A program made the position numbers and the translations under genes. Of a stretch of 64,000 bases of DNA, positions 33,735-45,343 are shown one piece after another (the first letter of the stretch is position 1; each line of letters begins with the position of its first letter). The notes beneath the pieces were generated by a model. It worked only from the letters and a program-made list of their open reading frames with translations, was not told the origin of the DNA and searched no databases. This DNA is from Actinomucor elegans (lineage: Eukaryota > Mucoromycota > Mucoromycetes > Mucorales > Mucoraceae), in NCBI GenBank assembly GCA_026027325.1, contig JAMSLZ010000009.1:1488001-1552000 (forward strand). Reading direction: 5' to 3'.

Positions 33735-33966
33735 GACGGACATCTTGTTTCATATAAATTTGGTACGTATATTAGGAGAAAGCATAAATATAATATTGCT
33801 TTTTCATGCAAAATGGAACAGTTGCCTTCTTGATAATGTTTATTATACTTAATAATAATTTTAATTCATGAAAAAAAGTTATAAATTATAAAATATATGG
33901 ATATATTAAAAAAAAATAGGACATATACAATAGATTTAAAAGATATATTAATTGTAGATATCCGTC
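33735..33966. repeat. 232-bp terminal direct repeat, left
   Basis: GACGGACATCTTG to TAGATATCCGTC, matching 35841-36072 without a difference noticed. It looks like a stand-alone MITE because it starts and ends with the TIR. Confidence 0.9.
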
Positions 33967-34377
33967 TACTATAACCATAGAGAAATGTTTCTGTTGCTAT
34001 AAAATTCTGAATTATAAAATCAGCTTAACACTACAATTCTTTTCAAATTATCAATTTGTTTGTCATTCCATGAAAATTAAAAATGTTCACAATTTGTGAA
34101 CTTTTTATATTTTCTATTTCTTTAAAACAATTAGGATTTATTATATTTTGTGTAACACAAAATATTTATAAATCTGTCTATTAATAAAAAGTTCAAAAAA
34201 AATAATTGATTTTACAATTTTGCTGACTAAGCAAAATATAAAATTAATAAATTTTAGAATTACTTCAAACTTTTCAAAATAAAAAATGTTTTCTAAAACA
34301 TAATAATGTATATATATTATTATTAATTTTATTTTAAGTTATAAAAAATTGAATTTATCTCAATATAAAAAGAACAA

Positions 34378-35819
34378 ATGGATAATATTAATAATGTTAA
34401 GGATACTTTATTAATGGAGTATCAGATTCTAACAAATGATTATTGGAAATTTTTAAATTATGGTTGGCCAGAGATTGAACAAAAAAAATATCACACTAAA
34501 AAGATTATATCTATTAAAAAGATCAAAGAAATTAAAAAGATTTTATTAGAAAAGTTAGGAATAATACCTGTTTATTTCTTCCTAGTTATATTATTTGGAG
34601 ATAGAGATTATAGAGGACCATATAATAATATAGAAAAAGGCTTATTGATATTATATTTTATAGTAGAGAATATATCAATTGAAGATATGGATGATTATAT
34701 ATCAAAAAGTACTTTTCATCAAATATACAGACAATTTTATTCATCAGATAGAATGTTAAAATTAAATAAGATTTTAAGTTTTTCTTTACAAAACATGTTT
34801 TCAAATATAAAAATTAGACTTTTAAATGGAATGATAGAGAATCCAGATTTGTTTAATCAAGTAACAATACATTTAGACGGCCATGATAAAAGAGGTATGG
34901 TATATGGTGCAGAAGATAAATCCATATATTATAGTTACAAACTTAAAAAAATGGGTTTAGAACACAAGTTGCAATAGATACAAATGGTATGGTATTATTT
35001 GTATCAGACAGTCAACCATGTAGTACTAATAATGATGGATCTATGCTTATAAATATGAATATTGAAAATAAACTAAATTTGATGGATTGTATTGCATTAG
35101 ATGGAGGATATAGCCTATACGTAGATAATATAATAAATAGTTCTGATCTAAATGACTATAACTTCGTATATCCTATCAGAAAAGATAAAAATATAAACTT
35201 AAATGAAATTGAAATAAATTATAACGATCAATTTGGAAGTTTTCGGTCTAAAATGGAAAAAACTTTCTCAGATTTGGGATGTATCTTTAAAAGATTAAAT
35301 AACAAAAAACCTTTTTTAACTACTAATATAAATATATATAATATTCAACTAAAAATTGCATGTGTCCTTTTTAATTTAAAAAAATATATTAAACTAAACA
35401 ATATAGAACATAGTGATTTTCATTCATATTGGATTAATGATAGCTTTGATTTTAAATACAAAAATGATATTTTGAATAATAATGAAAATTATAAATCACT
35501 TCCAAAGTTAAATGAAAGAATAAACAATTTAGATAAAATGAAATTATTACAGCAACAATTTTTAGGATTAGAATTATCAAATATTGCTCATTTTAAAAAT
35601 AATAATATTTATAATAATGAGAAAATGGACTTGGAAATAGATATAGATAATAATGAAAGTTATGAAATTGAAACTATTTTGGATCATAAAGGGTTAATAG
35701 TCGAAGATAGTTATTACCTTGTGAAATGGCAAAACTACAGTGATGAGGATAATTCATGGATACATTACAGTAAATTTAATAGTTTTGATTGTATTAATAT
35801 ATATTGGAATAGTAAGTAA
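34378..35819 (+). pseudogene. DDE_Tnp_4-like transposase fused to a chromodomain, one frameshift
   Basis: Two frames, 34378-34977 and 34989-35819, join if one base changes in the A7 run at 34945-34951; the second frame is open back to that point. The first 150 residues are helical. The catalytic order is LDGHDKRG (Asp 1), CIALDGGYSLY (Asp 2) and FRSKMEKTFSDLG (Glu), as in HARBI1/DDE_Tnp_4 nucleases. The last 55 residues form a chromodomain-like block (YEIETILDHKGLIV, then YYLVKWQNYSDEDNSWI, ending in an IYW aromatic). In Gypsy integrases a chromodomain guides insertion to marked chromatin; a similar role here is inference. Very AT-rich codons, unlike the flanking F1 gag. The frameshift may be decay, a base-call error or slippage. 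Confidence 0.82.
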
Positions 35820-35840
35820 CTAATTTAAAATGTTATAGAA

Positions 35841-36072
35841 GACGGACATCTTGTTTCATATAAATTTGGTACGTATATTAGGAGAAAGCATAAATATAAT
35901 ATTGCTTTTTCATGCAAAATGGAACAGTTGCCTTCTTGATAATGTTTATTATACTTAATAATAATTTTAATTCATGAAAAAAAGTTATAAATTATAAAAT
36001 ATATGGATATATTAAAAAAAAATAGGACATATACAATAGATTTAAAAGATATATTAATTGTAGATATCCGTC
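35841..36072. repeat. 232-bp terminal direct repeat, right
   Basis: Second copy of 33735-33966, same orientation, followed by TSD CTT and the resumed F1 gag. Confidence 0.9.
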
Positions 36073-36978
36073 CTTGTCAGCAAATTCAGTGGGCAAAGCG
36101 TGTAAAAACTTATCCACTAGAATGGAGGCAGGTAAGCACTGGTCAACAGCACGACGACGGAGATCATTGAAGCGATCAATGAAAGCAAAAAGAGATTCAC
36201 CTTTGGCTAACTTGATGTCAACAAGAGAGCGAGCACAGGCAGCACGATCTTCATCAACGGTTGTACCAAACCGAGAGAGGAACTCATTCTTGAACATGAG
36301 CCAAGTAGGGGAAGCAATACCAGCGGCACGAGCGTTCTGATGAAACTCAACTTCATACCAGGTAAGTTGAGCTTGCGACATTTGAGACAACACTAATCGT
36401 TCATAGTTGGTGTCGAAGTCCAAACGATGAGCATACATTACGTTTTGAAAACGTGTCAAACAAGCAGCAGCATCGATAAAAATATGAGCGTTAGGCTCAT
36501 GAACTTCACCAACCCATTGAAGATAAGGCATGTTGTTGGGACACACACTAGAAACCTTGATGGGTGCCTTGGGATCAACAACAGCGCGAGCATACTTGAC
36601 AGAGTCAGCATTGGATTTCTCAATTAAGGCTTTGGTAGCGATAACAGCCTTAAGAACACTATCCTTCTGCAAGTATTCAGCCTGGAAATCATCAAGATTA
36701 TCACCAGATAAAGGAGACGAGAGACGAGCAGCAAGAATGGTTAACTCAATAGTGAGTTGGTTGATAGTATCTTGCATACTACGGAGAGATTCTTCAGCTT
36801 GCACTTGTCGATCAACAAAAGAAGCAGCAGAACCAGAAGATTCTTCCATGGATGCATCAAGAACAGGTAAGTTGGCTTGAGCAACAGAAACAGTAGGTTC
36901 ACCAGAGTGAATGGAGGCAGCAGGAGAAGACATTGGTAATAGGATTGTGTTAATTGGAAAAAGCTTGATTCAAAAAAA

Positions 36979-37481
36979 TGTTATATCCGGTGCTAAAGAC
37001 GAAGGATATAATTTAAAATACAATAATAAAAGAATAGACAGTAAATGGAATCAGCTATCCTGATAGTAAAAGTTATTCTCCTCTTTATTCACAATTCAAA
37101 ATCAAGTCTTCTTTATATACATTTCATCAGAGCTTAATAGTGTAGCATTCAATATCTATCAGCACGCATGGCCGTACAACGGAGTCCAATCCCAGCAGCC
37201 ACTAATAAGCCTTTCAACCACGCATTGTTGTAATTGTATAACCCACGCGTTATTCGATATTCAGGTCTTATCTTGAGATACACTCGATACTACTCGATAG
37301 TATGATGCCGCGTGTTTCTTGTAAGGATTATTGGCTAATAGTTCTAAGGATGACACATCGCTTGTATTTATGCAGGCCTCGTTAATCTGATTGGGTTATC
37401 AGATAGAGTCCGTGTATGACATAAATGAACAGTTGATTCCTTACTATTATGTCGATGCAAAATAGTAGGTGGAATACAACA
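36979..37481 (-). repeat. 5' LTR of F1
   Basis: 503 bp, the mate of 28639-29141. F1 gag starts about 45 bp inside (36933). The leader contains a T-run followed by GAATCAAGC; no tRNA primer site recognised. Confidence 0.95.
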
Positions 37482-38604
37482 CCTTGGCATAGTTGTTGAA
37501 ACCAGAAGAAGAAGCAGCAGACAGTTCCCCAGGTTTCTTATCACCATACACATGGTTAGCAGCGTTGGTCACTTCATCAACTAACCATTCTTGCTTGTCA
37601 CCGTATAATGACAATAGCACAGCACTAATCTGCACTTGCCAATTCTCCGGAAAGCCATACATAAAAGTGTCAGAGAGAGTCTTGTCAAGTTTAGAGTAAC
37701 CAGCTTCACCAGCAGCTCTTCCAAAACGTGCAGCATACTCGTTCGCCGTTTCATTAAGACGCATCTTCATAGTCATAACCTCTCGTTTTGCCAAAAGTCT
37801 GGTATGCGTGTTATGAAAACGTTTTTCAAACTGCTTCTTGGCCTGTCCCCAAGTATTACATTTGAGCAAGACATCCTTCAACCAGTCGTGGTGTTCATCA
37901 CCAAGAGCAACAGGAACATAATAGCGCCATACCGAATCAATTGTCTTACCAGTGGACATAACAGTCTTCTCAAAGGCACGAAGAAAATGCTCCACAGTAT
38001 CATATGCAGGTTCTGATGGAAAAGGCTTGTTAACTGTACCTTTAAGCTGCATCTTTGGTACATCACGAGTTGACAACTTGAGGCCTGCATCAGACGATAC
38101 AGAAGATCCCGAGCCAGTTGCATTGGCTTTAACAGTGATAACAGAAGAAGATCCAATTTTAAGCGTCTGCTTAAATACAGTAATTGCCTTATTTAACTTC
38201 TCTATTCTATTTAATATAATATCACCATTGTTAGTTTCAGTGTCGCCAGCGATAACCTGATCAAGGTAAGGGCCAGAATACTCTTCAATTAATCGATCCC
38301 GTTCTTCAATCAAAGCTACCAGAGCTTCGCCACGATTACGGTTTACAGTCATCGGAGCAGCTTCGGACTCAACAGATTCCTTGTCACCGATGCATACAGG
38401 AATATCAGCTTGATGATTCACCTCATCAGCGTTATGAGCAGGAATATCAGCAGTAGCGGCAACAGTAGCAGGAGCAATGGGCGTAGTATCAACAGTAGGA
38501 GCAGCAGGACCAAGCGACAATTTTTCCATGATTGGAGTGGTGGCAGTAGAATTGCTAGTATCAGACATTGCTTGAGAAAAGTGATTTGCTTTAATTGTAA
38601 AAAA

Positions 38605-38900
38605 TGTTATAAAAAATATATAAAAACGTTATAAGAATACAATTAAAATCCTTCTAATGGTTTATTGTGTAGAAAGGTAAAAGATGATTCTTAGTTAACT
38701 GAACTTCTTTAGATATAAAATCAGGCTCTATATATATTATTGTCGGGTATATAATTAGTAGTATATACAAAGACCTCGGATGCAGAATTATATTGTTTGT
38801 ACAAGACGGTTGCTGAGATATATTTGTTAATGGAGTACATTATGATGATGATTATGTTTTAAGACGGAACTTATTATGTGCGAGATCTTAGTTCAGCACA
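38605..38900 (-). repeat. 5' LTR of element E
   Basis: 296 bp, the mate of 22088-22383. Gag ATG at 38568 is 37 bp inside, so the leader is very short. Confidence 0.93.
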
Positions 38901-40085
38901 ATAACACTCGTAGGCCGAGAGAGCTATAAACACCACAAGAGAAAAGATAAAGCATAAGGGATAAGATAAGAACTAAAATTAGGAGCAAGGTCAAGGTCAA
39001 GGCTAAGATTAGGATTAGAGTTAAGACAGAATTAGATTAGGATTAGGTTAATGTTAAAGTTAGGGCCAGGGTTAGACTTAGGGTAATACCCGGGCTAGGG
39101 CTAGGGCTAACCCTAGGGTTTACGCTAGGGATACCTTTGGTCAATAAAACCTAGGGCTAAGAGAGAGCTGACTACACCACAAAGGCTAAGGGGTAGTACC
39201 CTGAGGGCTAGGGCTAGGGTTTGCACAAGGCATACCTCAGGTTTATAACACTCGTAGGCTGAGAGAGCTAATCACACCACATGCGAAAGGGTAGTACCCT
39301 GAGGGCTAGGGCTAGGGTTTGCACAAGGCATACCTCAGGTTTATAACACTCGTAGGCTGAGAGAGCTAATCACACCACATGCGAAAGGGTAATACCCGGG
39401 CTAGGGCTAGGGCTAACCCTAGGGTTCACGCTAGGGATACCTTTGGTCAATAAACCTGGGCTAAGAGAGAGCTGACTATAACACAAAGGCTAAGGGATAG
39501 TACCCTGAGGGCTAGGGCTAGGGTTTGCACAAGGCATAACTCAGATTTATAACACTCGTAAGCTGAGAGAGCTAATTACACCACATGAGAAAGGGTAATA
39601 CCCTGAGGGCTAGGGATAGGGATTGCACAACGCATACCTTAGGTTTATAACACTCGTAGGCCGAGAGAGCTATAAACACCACAAGAGAAAAGATAAAGCA
39701 TAAGGGATAAGATAAGAACTAAAATTAGGAGCAAGGTCAAGGTCAAGGCTAAGATTAGGATTAGAGTTAAGACAGAATTAGATTAGGATTAGGTTAATGT
39801 TAAAGTTAGGGCCAGGGTTAGACTTAGGGTAATACCCGGGCTAGGGCTAGGGCTAACCCTAGGGTTTACGCTAGGGATACCTTTGGTCAATAAAACCTAG
39901 GGCTAAGAGAGAGCTGACTACACCACAAAGGCTAAGGGGTAGTACCCTGAGGGCTAGGGCTAGGGTTTGCACAAGGCATACCTCAGGTTTATAACACTCG
40001 TAGGCTGAGAGAGCTAATCACACCACATGAGAAAGGGTTTACCTTCAGAGATAGGGTTAGGGCTAGAAACAGGGATACCTTAAAG
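38901..40085 (+). repeat. Telomere-like satellite, right block with 746-bp higher-order repeat
   Basis: Two kinds of about 100-bp modules alternate. One has GGGCTAGGGCTAGGGTTTGC and an ATAACACTCGTAGGC tail. The other has CTAGGGCTAACCCTAGGGTT and a GGTCAATAAACC tail. Each opens with GGGTA-N-TACCC. The block starting ATAACACTCGTAGGCCGAG at 38901 recurs at 39647, a 746-bp period. No ORF. Confidence 0.88.
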
Positions 40086-40184
40086 TTGAAATATATTTGG
40101 CTTGGGAATGATGTAAAATAAGCAATATTAAGCCTAAAGCTAGAGGTAATGAAAAAGACACTCCAGAATTACTTAAGGCTATAG
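40086..40184. other. Unique spacer
   Basis: AT-rich, nothing recognised. Confidence 0.4.
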
Positions 40185-40355
40185 TGTTGTAAACATGACT
40201 TGTTCAGTTTCCGTCTCCAATCAGGTCAACGTTCGACAATGCTTATACTCAGCTTGCGCTTTGACAGCTTTGTAACGTCGGTTAAAAGATATATATGGAA
40301 ATCAATGCTTAGTGCAACTAACCTTCATAAACTATCTATCATCGAAGATAAGTCG
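40185..40355 (-). repeat. LTR family A fragment (inverted)
   Basis: TGTTGTAAACATGACTTG to the ATAAGTCGT region matches the first half of the inverted LTR-A at 19192. It is fused directly to family D sequence. Confidence 0.8.
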
Positions 40356-40510
40356 TGCGGTAAAATTAAGATAAAAGCAGGTAGTAAGTCGATTATAACT
40401 TGGTTATAGTTCATTCAACTTAAATTTATTAATTCTTTCTAACTAGTTCTTCTAGCTTGTATTTATACTCGTTGAATTGTGGCTGAAGGTTATATACTTG
40501 TATTTATGAA
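40356..40510. repeat. LTR family D fragment
   Basis: GTGCGGTAAAATTAAGAT onward matches 17791-17965 with scattered differences. Confidence 0.6.
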
Positions 40511-41051
40511 AATAGTATTAATTGTATTAAATAATATACTTTTAACATTTTTTTATTTTGTAAAAAAATCTTGTGAATTAAAATGTTTCTCAAAAATATT
40601 GACCTAAAATATAACATGCTTATTAAATTAAAATCGCGTATTTTGATTAGCCTTGAAGAGTTGGACCTGCAATATGGCAAAAGCTTACTTTTGGTAGCAC
40701 CATGGCTCGGATCCAAGGATGAATGCTACAAACGACGTTGGTAGTAGCAATAAGGCAACCGGCAGAAGAAACACCCTATCTGAAGTTAACATTGCTTGGA
40801 TTATTAAAAAAAAAAACTAATTATGGAATACGACAACAGAAGCATTACTACATTGTTGGTAGAAAATGCTACCCATGGGTTTGCTTGGGGACCGAGGAAT
40901 TGGATAGTATACATGACGGTGTACCAATGCGTTAGTAGCCTATTTAGAATCAACAGAACACTAACCTGGTAATGAAGGACTGAAAAATATCGACAAGTTT
41001 TGTACAGGCGGTGAATTCATTGATGTTACTGTGGTAAAAATATAGGAAAAC
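40511..41051. other. No supported gene
   Basis: Short ORFs at 40504-40716 (minus) and 40723-40935 (plus) have no family signature. The plus-strand stretch around 40840-40935 (RKCYPWVCLGTEELDS) has protein-like composition and may be a relic exon, but nothing supports it further. Confidence 0.35.
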
Positions 41052-41360
41052 TGTTGTGTTTGCACAGTGAAATAATAAAGAAGACTAAAAAGAGTACTTT
41101 TTGAGACTGTGCTTTATTAACAAAGATGAATATAAAGATGAAGATCCTATAACTATGTCTAAACTAAACCTATTTATACTAATCGTCTATCTAAGTGTGG
41201 TGAAGAGGATTTAAGAAGATGTTATGTTATAGGTCTATGTTCTAGATATATATCCATCTGAGACATGAATCTTAAACTTATCAACTCATAAGTGCTTCCG
41301 TAAAGATGAGATTGATAATGAATAAGTTATTATTCATACAATAGTCTCTATTCTATAACA
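41052..41360 (-). repeat. 3' LTR of element B
   Basis: 309 bp, TGTTGTGTTTGCACAG to TATTCTATAACA on +. Confidence 0.93.
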
Positions 41361-44300
41361 TTATCCCCTCCCAGGTATGATTAATACCGTCTAAATCTTT
41401 TATTACTTGTTACCTTGTAATTACTGCTGCTTTTATGCATATTTAATTGAGAATTAGGGTAACTAGTATTATAAGAAGTGGATGGTATTTCTCGTTTGCC
41501 TGATAGTAATTTTGGAGATTTATTAATAACATCATTCTTGTACTTTTGTTTCCAAGAGAAATCCTCTGGTATTACACCAATACGTTTCCAGTATTCTTTA
41601 ATGAATCTAGGATCAACAAAACTCTCACTGGGTTCCCAAGTATCATCTTCTTCAGTATAGTCTTTCCATCTTACATTATAAAGATATTGGCCATTTACTT
41701 TTTTATGGGCAATGATGGCTTCGACATCGAAGAATTTATCATTGGATTTGATGGGATCACCGTTAACAAGTTTTAGTAATGAAGGTGGATAGTTACGTGG
41801 TTCTATCTGACCTTTTTCATTTTGTAGTACATAAGATCCGCCTTTGGTTATTCTAAGTACTTTATAAGTTCCAATATAATTGGGATCTAACTTGTTATTC
41901 TTTTGAAGCACTTTGACCATTACTTCAGAACCAACTGGAATGTCAATGAGCTTGTGAGTTTTGTCAAAAGATTCTTTTTGCTTTTGTGTAACTAGTTTGG
42001 TACGCTCATAGATGGCAGGAAATACTATTTCCGTCATCATTTTGACTTTTTCTTGAAGGTCATTATTTATTTTCTTTCGCGTTGCGTTATCTTTTTCTTT
42101 ACTGAAATCTTCAAAGTCATTTGCGTTTCTACCAAACATTAAAGTGAATGGTGGTGTTTTAGTTCTTTCATTGTATTTAGTATTTAAATACAATTGTGTG
42201 GGTCCAACATAAAGATCCCAGTCAGCATTCATACCATTCACTTGTTTTTTTATAGTATTTACGCTACTTTGTACCCAACGTTCACTAACGCCATTTGCCC
42301 TTGGATGGTATGCACTTATGAGTCTATGCTCGAAACCAGTGAATGCTCGGCTAATAAAGACATCATTTCGTTTACAAACTCTGTTCCATTATCAGATTGG
42401 ATTATTCGAGGTATACCAAACGTTACCATGAGGTTTACTAATTCTTTGACAATAGATAAGGAAGACTTATCAGGAATGGGTTTTAATACGCAGTAACGAG
42501 TAGCTATGTCGACCATTATCAACAGGTAGTTGTTACCTTGAATCGATGTTTTAAATGGTCCAGCTAAATCAATACCCCAGCTATCACCTGGCAATGATGC
42601 TGTTATGGGTCTTAATGGATTGTAGCCCTTTTTTACAATATTAAATTGCTGACACTGGACGCAAGACTTTACTAGTTCAATAGCTTCATTTTTCAGGTTA
42701 GCCCAGTATATGCCTTTACGTTTTAATCCATAATAGATTGCATCAGAAGCAAAATGACCCTTTAAGTGTTCTCTCATTAGGAGCAACTTGCGTTCTTCTG
42801 GATCCGCGGGTGTCATATATTCACCGCTGTCATCACTGGGTAGGTTATCGATCGTAGCGCTCTTATTATATAGTGCTTTATCCCCTCCCAGTTCATTTTC
42901 AGGATGCTCAGATTCGAAGAGTCTGGATAGTGTGTCAGGTAAAATATTGTCGATGCCTGGCAAATGAACGACTTTAAAATCATATTGTAATATAATATCT
43001 AACCAATTTATCATCATAGCATTGGCGATTTTTTGTGTGTGTAAGTAAGTTAATGCCTTATGATCCGTATACAGAGTGAAATGGTTACCCCACAAGTATT
43101 TATGGAATTTTTGCAAAGCATACACAACAGCCAGTAATTCACGTTTAGTAGCGGAATAATTGCGTTCACTTGAGGAAAGGCTTTTAGCCATCATCGATAG
43201 GTATTTGATTTCACCGTTTATGATCTGGTAAAGGACAGCACCTACTCCTACGTTGGATGCATCCGTAGCTACACAGAAAGGATGATTTAAGTCAGGATAT
43301 GAAATCACTGTATCATTTAATAAAGCTTTCTTTAGATTGTTAAAAGCATTTTCATGTGTAATATTCCAGATCTTATCCAGTGATTTTTCATTGCGTAATG
43401 CATCAAGAGGAGCCATTAAAGTGGATACCTTTGGAATTACAGATCTCAGATAAGAAATCAATCCAGTGTATCTCATGATGTCTTTACCAGTACGTGGACG
43501 AGGAAACTCGAGAACGTTGATCAACTTGCGACGATCCATCGATATGCCACGAGGAGCAATCGTGAAACCTAGTAAATTGATCTTATTCTGGAAAAACTTA
43601 CACTTTTTGGGTTGCAGTTTAAGATTGACTTCTGTCAATTTATTAATTACTAGGCTTAAGTGATGCTTATGTTCCTCGATAGAGTTACTTTTAATTACTA
43701 CATCATCTACAAAGCATCTAGCGAATGGCATACCTTCAAGAGCAATACTCATTGTCCTTTGCATGACACTTGATACATGCTTAACACCAAACACAGTGCC
43801 GATTGGAGTATACTGAATTCCACGCCAAGTGAAATTAAGTTTATGTGCATGATCAGGATATAGCAATAATGAATTGAAAGCAGACTTCAGATCCAAAGTA
43901 CTGTAAATGGATGCGCCTTTAAGCTCTTCAAATAATTCATTGATAATAGGTAATGGCATACGATCAATCGATTGCAATAGTGCATTAACGTGTCTAGGAT
44001 CATGACAGACTCGATGTCCTGTTATTTCGCCTTTACCATTGGTTTTTGGAACTACTGTTATAGGACAATTCCATTCAGAATGACCAGTAGCACGTTTTAT
44101 AAAACCTTCATTCAACCATTCATTTATTTGCTTATCTACAACTTCATGATATGTAATTGGTACAGGATATGGCTTACGATAAGCAGTTACGTTAGGTGGT
44201 GTATTAATGTATACCACGCTTTCGGGAATAGTGCAGAACTTTCCTTTTGTTCTTTCCTCATTTGCTGCTATGAAAGGTTGAATATAACTCATTGCTTGTT

Positions 44301-45343
44301 CATATTCCTCTGTGGTTCCAGTAGGATTATCGCCAAGCTCATTGAGTTCTTGTTTGACTTGTTCTAACAATTCACTGTCATTGTTATATCGTCTTATGGA
44401 GTCAAGTTTATTATGTTCAGAATTGGATTCATCATACTTTATAGGAAGTCCAGTTATACCAATTCCAAAAGAAGTCATTAAGTCAATGCCAATACTTAAA
44501 TCGTAATTATTTGTAAGTTCCATAACTTCCAGTTTACGAGTAAGTGTTTTGTTATTGCATCTTAAGGTGACTTCTGTAGTGCCAATTCTTTTTACAGTAG
44601 ATTTAGAGTCAGCTAATTTAATATGCTTGATGTCATCATTTAAAATAGGAAGTATAGGTAGGTTTAATTTTTTTACAACGTCTTTATTAATAGCGCTATG
44701 ATTTGCACCCGTATCTAGTATAGACACCAGACGTTCCGGTATGTAGTTCCTTCTAATGACGAGAATGGGAAACGTAATAGAATCGTTAATATTTTTGAAA
44801 TCCTTAGTTATTGTATTTTTAGATGAATACTTACATTCTAAGGCACACCGATTTAACTGCGAATTAACTTGTTCACTAATATCGATATTTCCAGCGTTTG
44901 TTCGCTCAGACATGCGACTTATGGGCTGGAAACGAGGTTCACCAGAGTTCACATGACTCTTAGCCTCTATAAATTCGTTACAGCGATGTCCATGGTTCCA
45001 TACTCGCTTACAATAATGGCAGAGTTTATTATTGGAACCAGAATTAGAACCAGAACCAGATCCCCGACCATGAAACTTGCTATTCTTATGAGAAGGAGAC
45101 GGAATAAAACCTTTATTGACCTTATAATTGGCCTTATTAGGTGTAGTGTTGTCCAAAGAACCAGAGTCAGAGTCCACTCGGGGACGTTTGCCATTCAATG
45201 ACAAGAAAGACGAGTCATCACCTGAAGCGATCACCAAATCAATGAGCTCAGCAATGGAGTTAGGTAATTTCTTGCCAAAATGACAAGCAATGGCTTGTTG
45301 GGACCGGCCACGAACTTCCTCACGCAGAGACACAAAGAAAGGG

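Larger units (their letters stand above)
33735..36072 (+). mobile_element. DDE transposon with chromodomain transposase and 232-bp direct-repeat ends
   Basis: Inserted in F1 gag with TSD CTT (33732-33734 and 36073-36075); the empty site is present in F2 (at about 52078). The outer ends are short TIRs, GACGGACATCT against GACGGATATCT. Both ends are the same 232-bp unit in direct orientation (33735-33966 and 35841-36072), and each unit on its own carries both TIRs. The 1.87 kb between them holds the transposase. The inner borders also look weakly inverted (TACTATAACCAT against TTCTATAACATT). Confidence 0.88.
29355..36933 (-). pseudogene. gag-pol: Gag-pol polyprotein of F1, split by a DNA transposon
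   Basis: Gag starts at 36933 (MSSPAASIHSGEPTVS) and is cut after about 287 codons at 36073. The frame resumes at 33734 and runs to the stop at 29355. Content as in F2: Gag, knuckle CHSCGAPGWTRQHRC, protease YLDTGC, RT with YIDD, RNase H with ATDAS, zinc-binding integrase N-domain (HLLGHFG..CEAC), DDE core (ITHDNGMEF) and chromodomain (VQAIVNHRLL..YVHWVGYDD). Apart from the insertion I see no stop or frameshift. It differs from F2 by only a few residues (for example HN against HT near the protease, NTRS against NTRP at the end). Confidence 0.93.
28639..37481 (-). mobile_element. Chromodomain Ty3/Gypsy element F1, interrupted
   Basis: LTRs of 503 bp at 28639-29141 and 36979-37481. TSD CCTTG at 28634-28638 and 37482-37486, within gag of element E. 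Without the chromodomain DDE transposon it is about 6.5 kb. A polypurine tract GGAAGGGGGCAA (minus strand) abuts the 3' LTR at 29142. Confidence 0.95.
22656..38568 (-). pseudogene. gag-pol: Gag-pol polyprotein of element E (chromovirus), split by two insertions
   Basis: Segments 38568-37482, 28633-28182 and 26090-22656 join in frame to 1657 codons. Gag (MSDTSNSTATTP start) fills the first part. A zinc knuckle CRFCNKDWFRGHTC (CX2CX7HXC) lies near residue 433. The protease active site reads DPGS at about residue 516, instead of the usual DSG/DTG. RT has YVDD near residue 856, RNase H has CCDAS near 1004. Integrase has an HHCC-type region (HSLGHFG..CKEC) and a DDE core (SFDLLGPLP, SDNGREF, then PQSNGAAEN). 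A C-terminal chromodomain (VEEIRNHRV..YLVKWIGYG) would direct integration to marked chromatin. A single frame covers gag and pol, with no frameshift. Now broken by Merlin copy 2 within the protease and by F1 within gag. Confidence 0.93.
22088..38900 (-). mobile_element. Chromodomain Ty3/Gypsy element E, interrupted twice
   Basis: LTRs of 296 bp at 22088-22383 and 38605-38900; TSD ATAAC at 22083-22087 and 38901-38905. Coding is on the minus strand. Taking out F1 (28639-37481) and Merlin copy 2 (26091-28173), each with one TSD copy, leaves about 5.87 kb. The gag-pol frame across both junctions is then continuous (4974 nt, 1657 codons), so E was intact when hit. It is inserted in the telomere-like satellite. 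Confidence 0.95.

Noticed and set aside
45290..45343. N-terminal extension of Merlin transposase in copy 3
   Set aside because: It is antisense Gypsy gag sequence outside the element, absent from the other copies.
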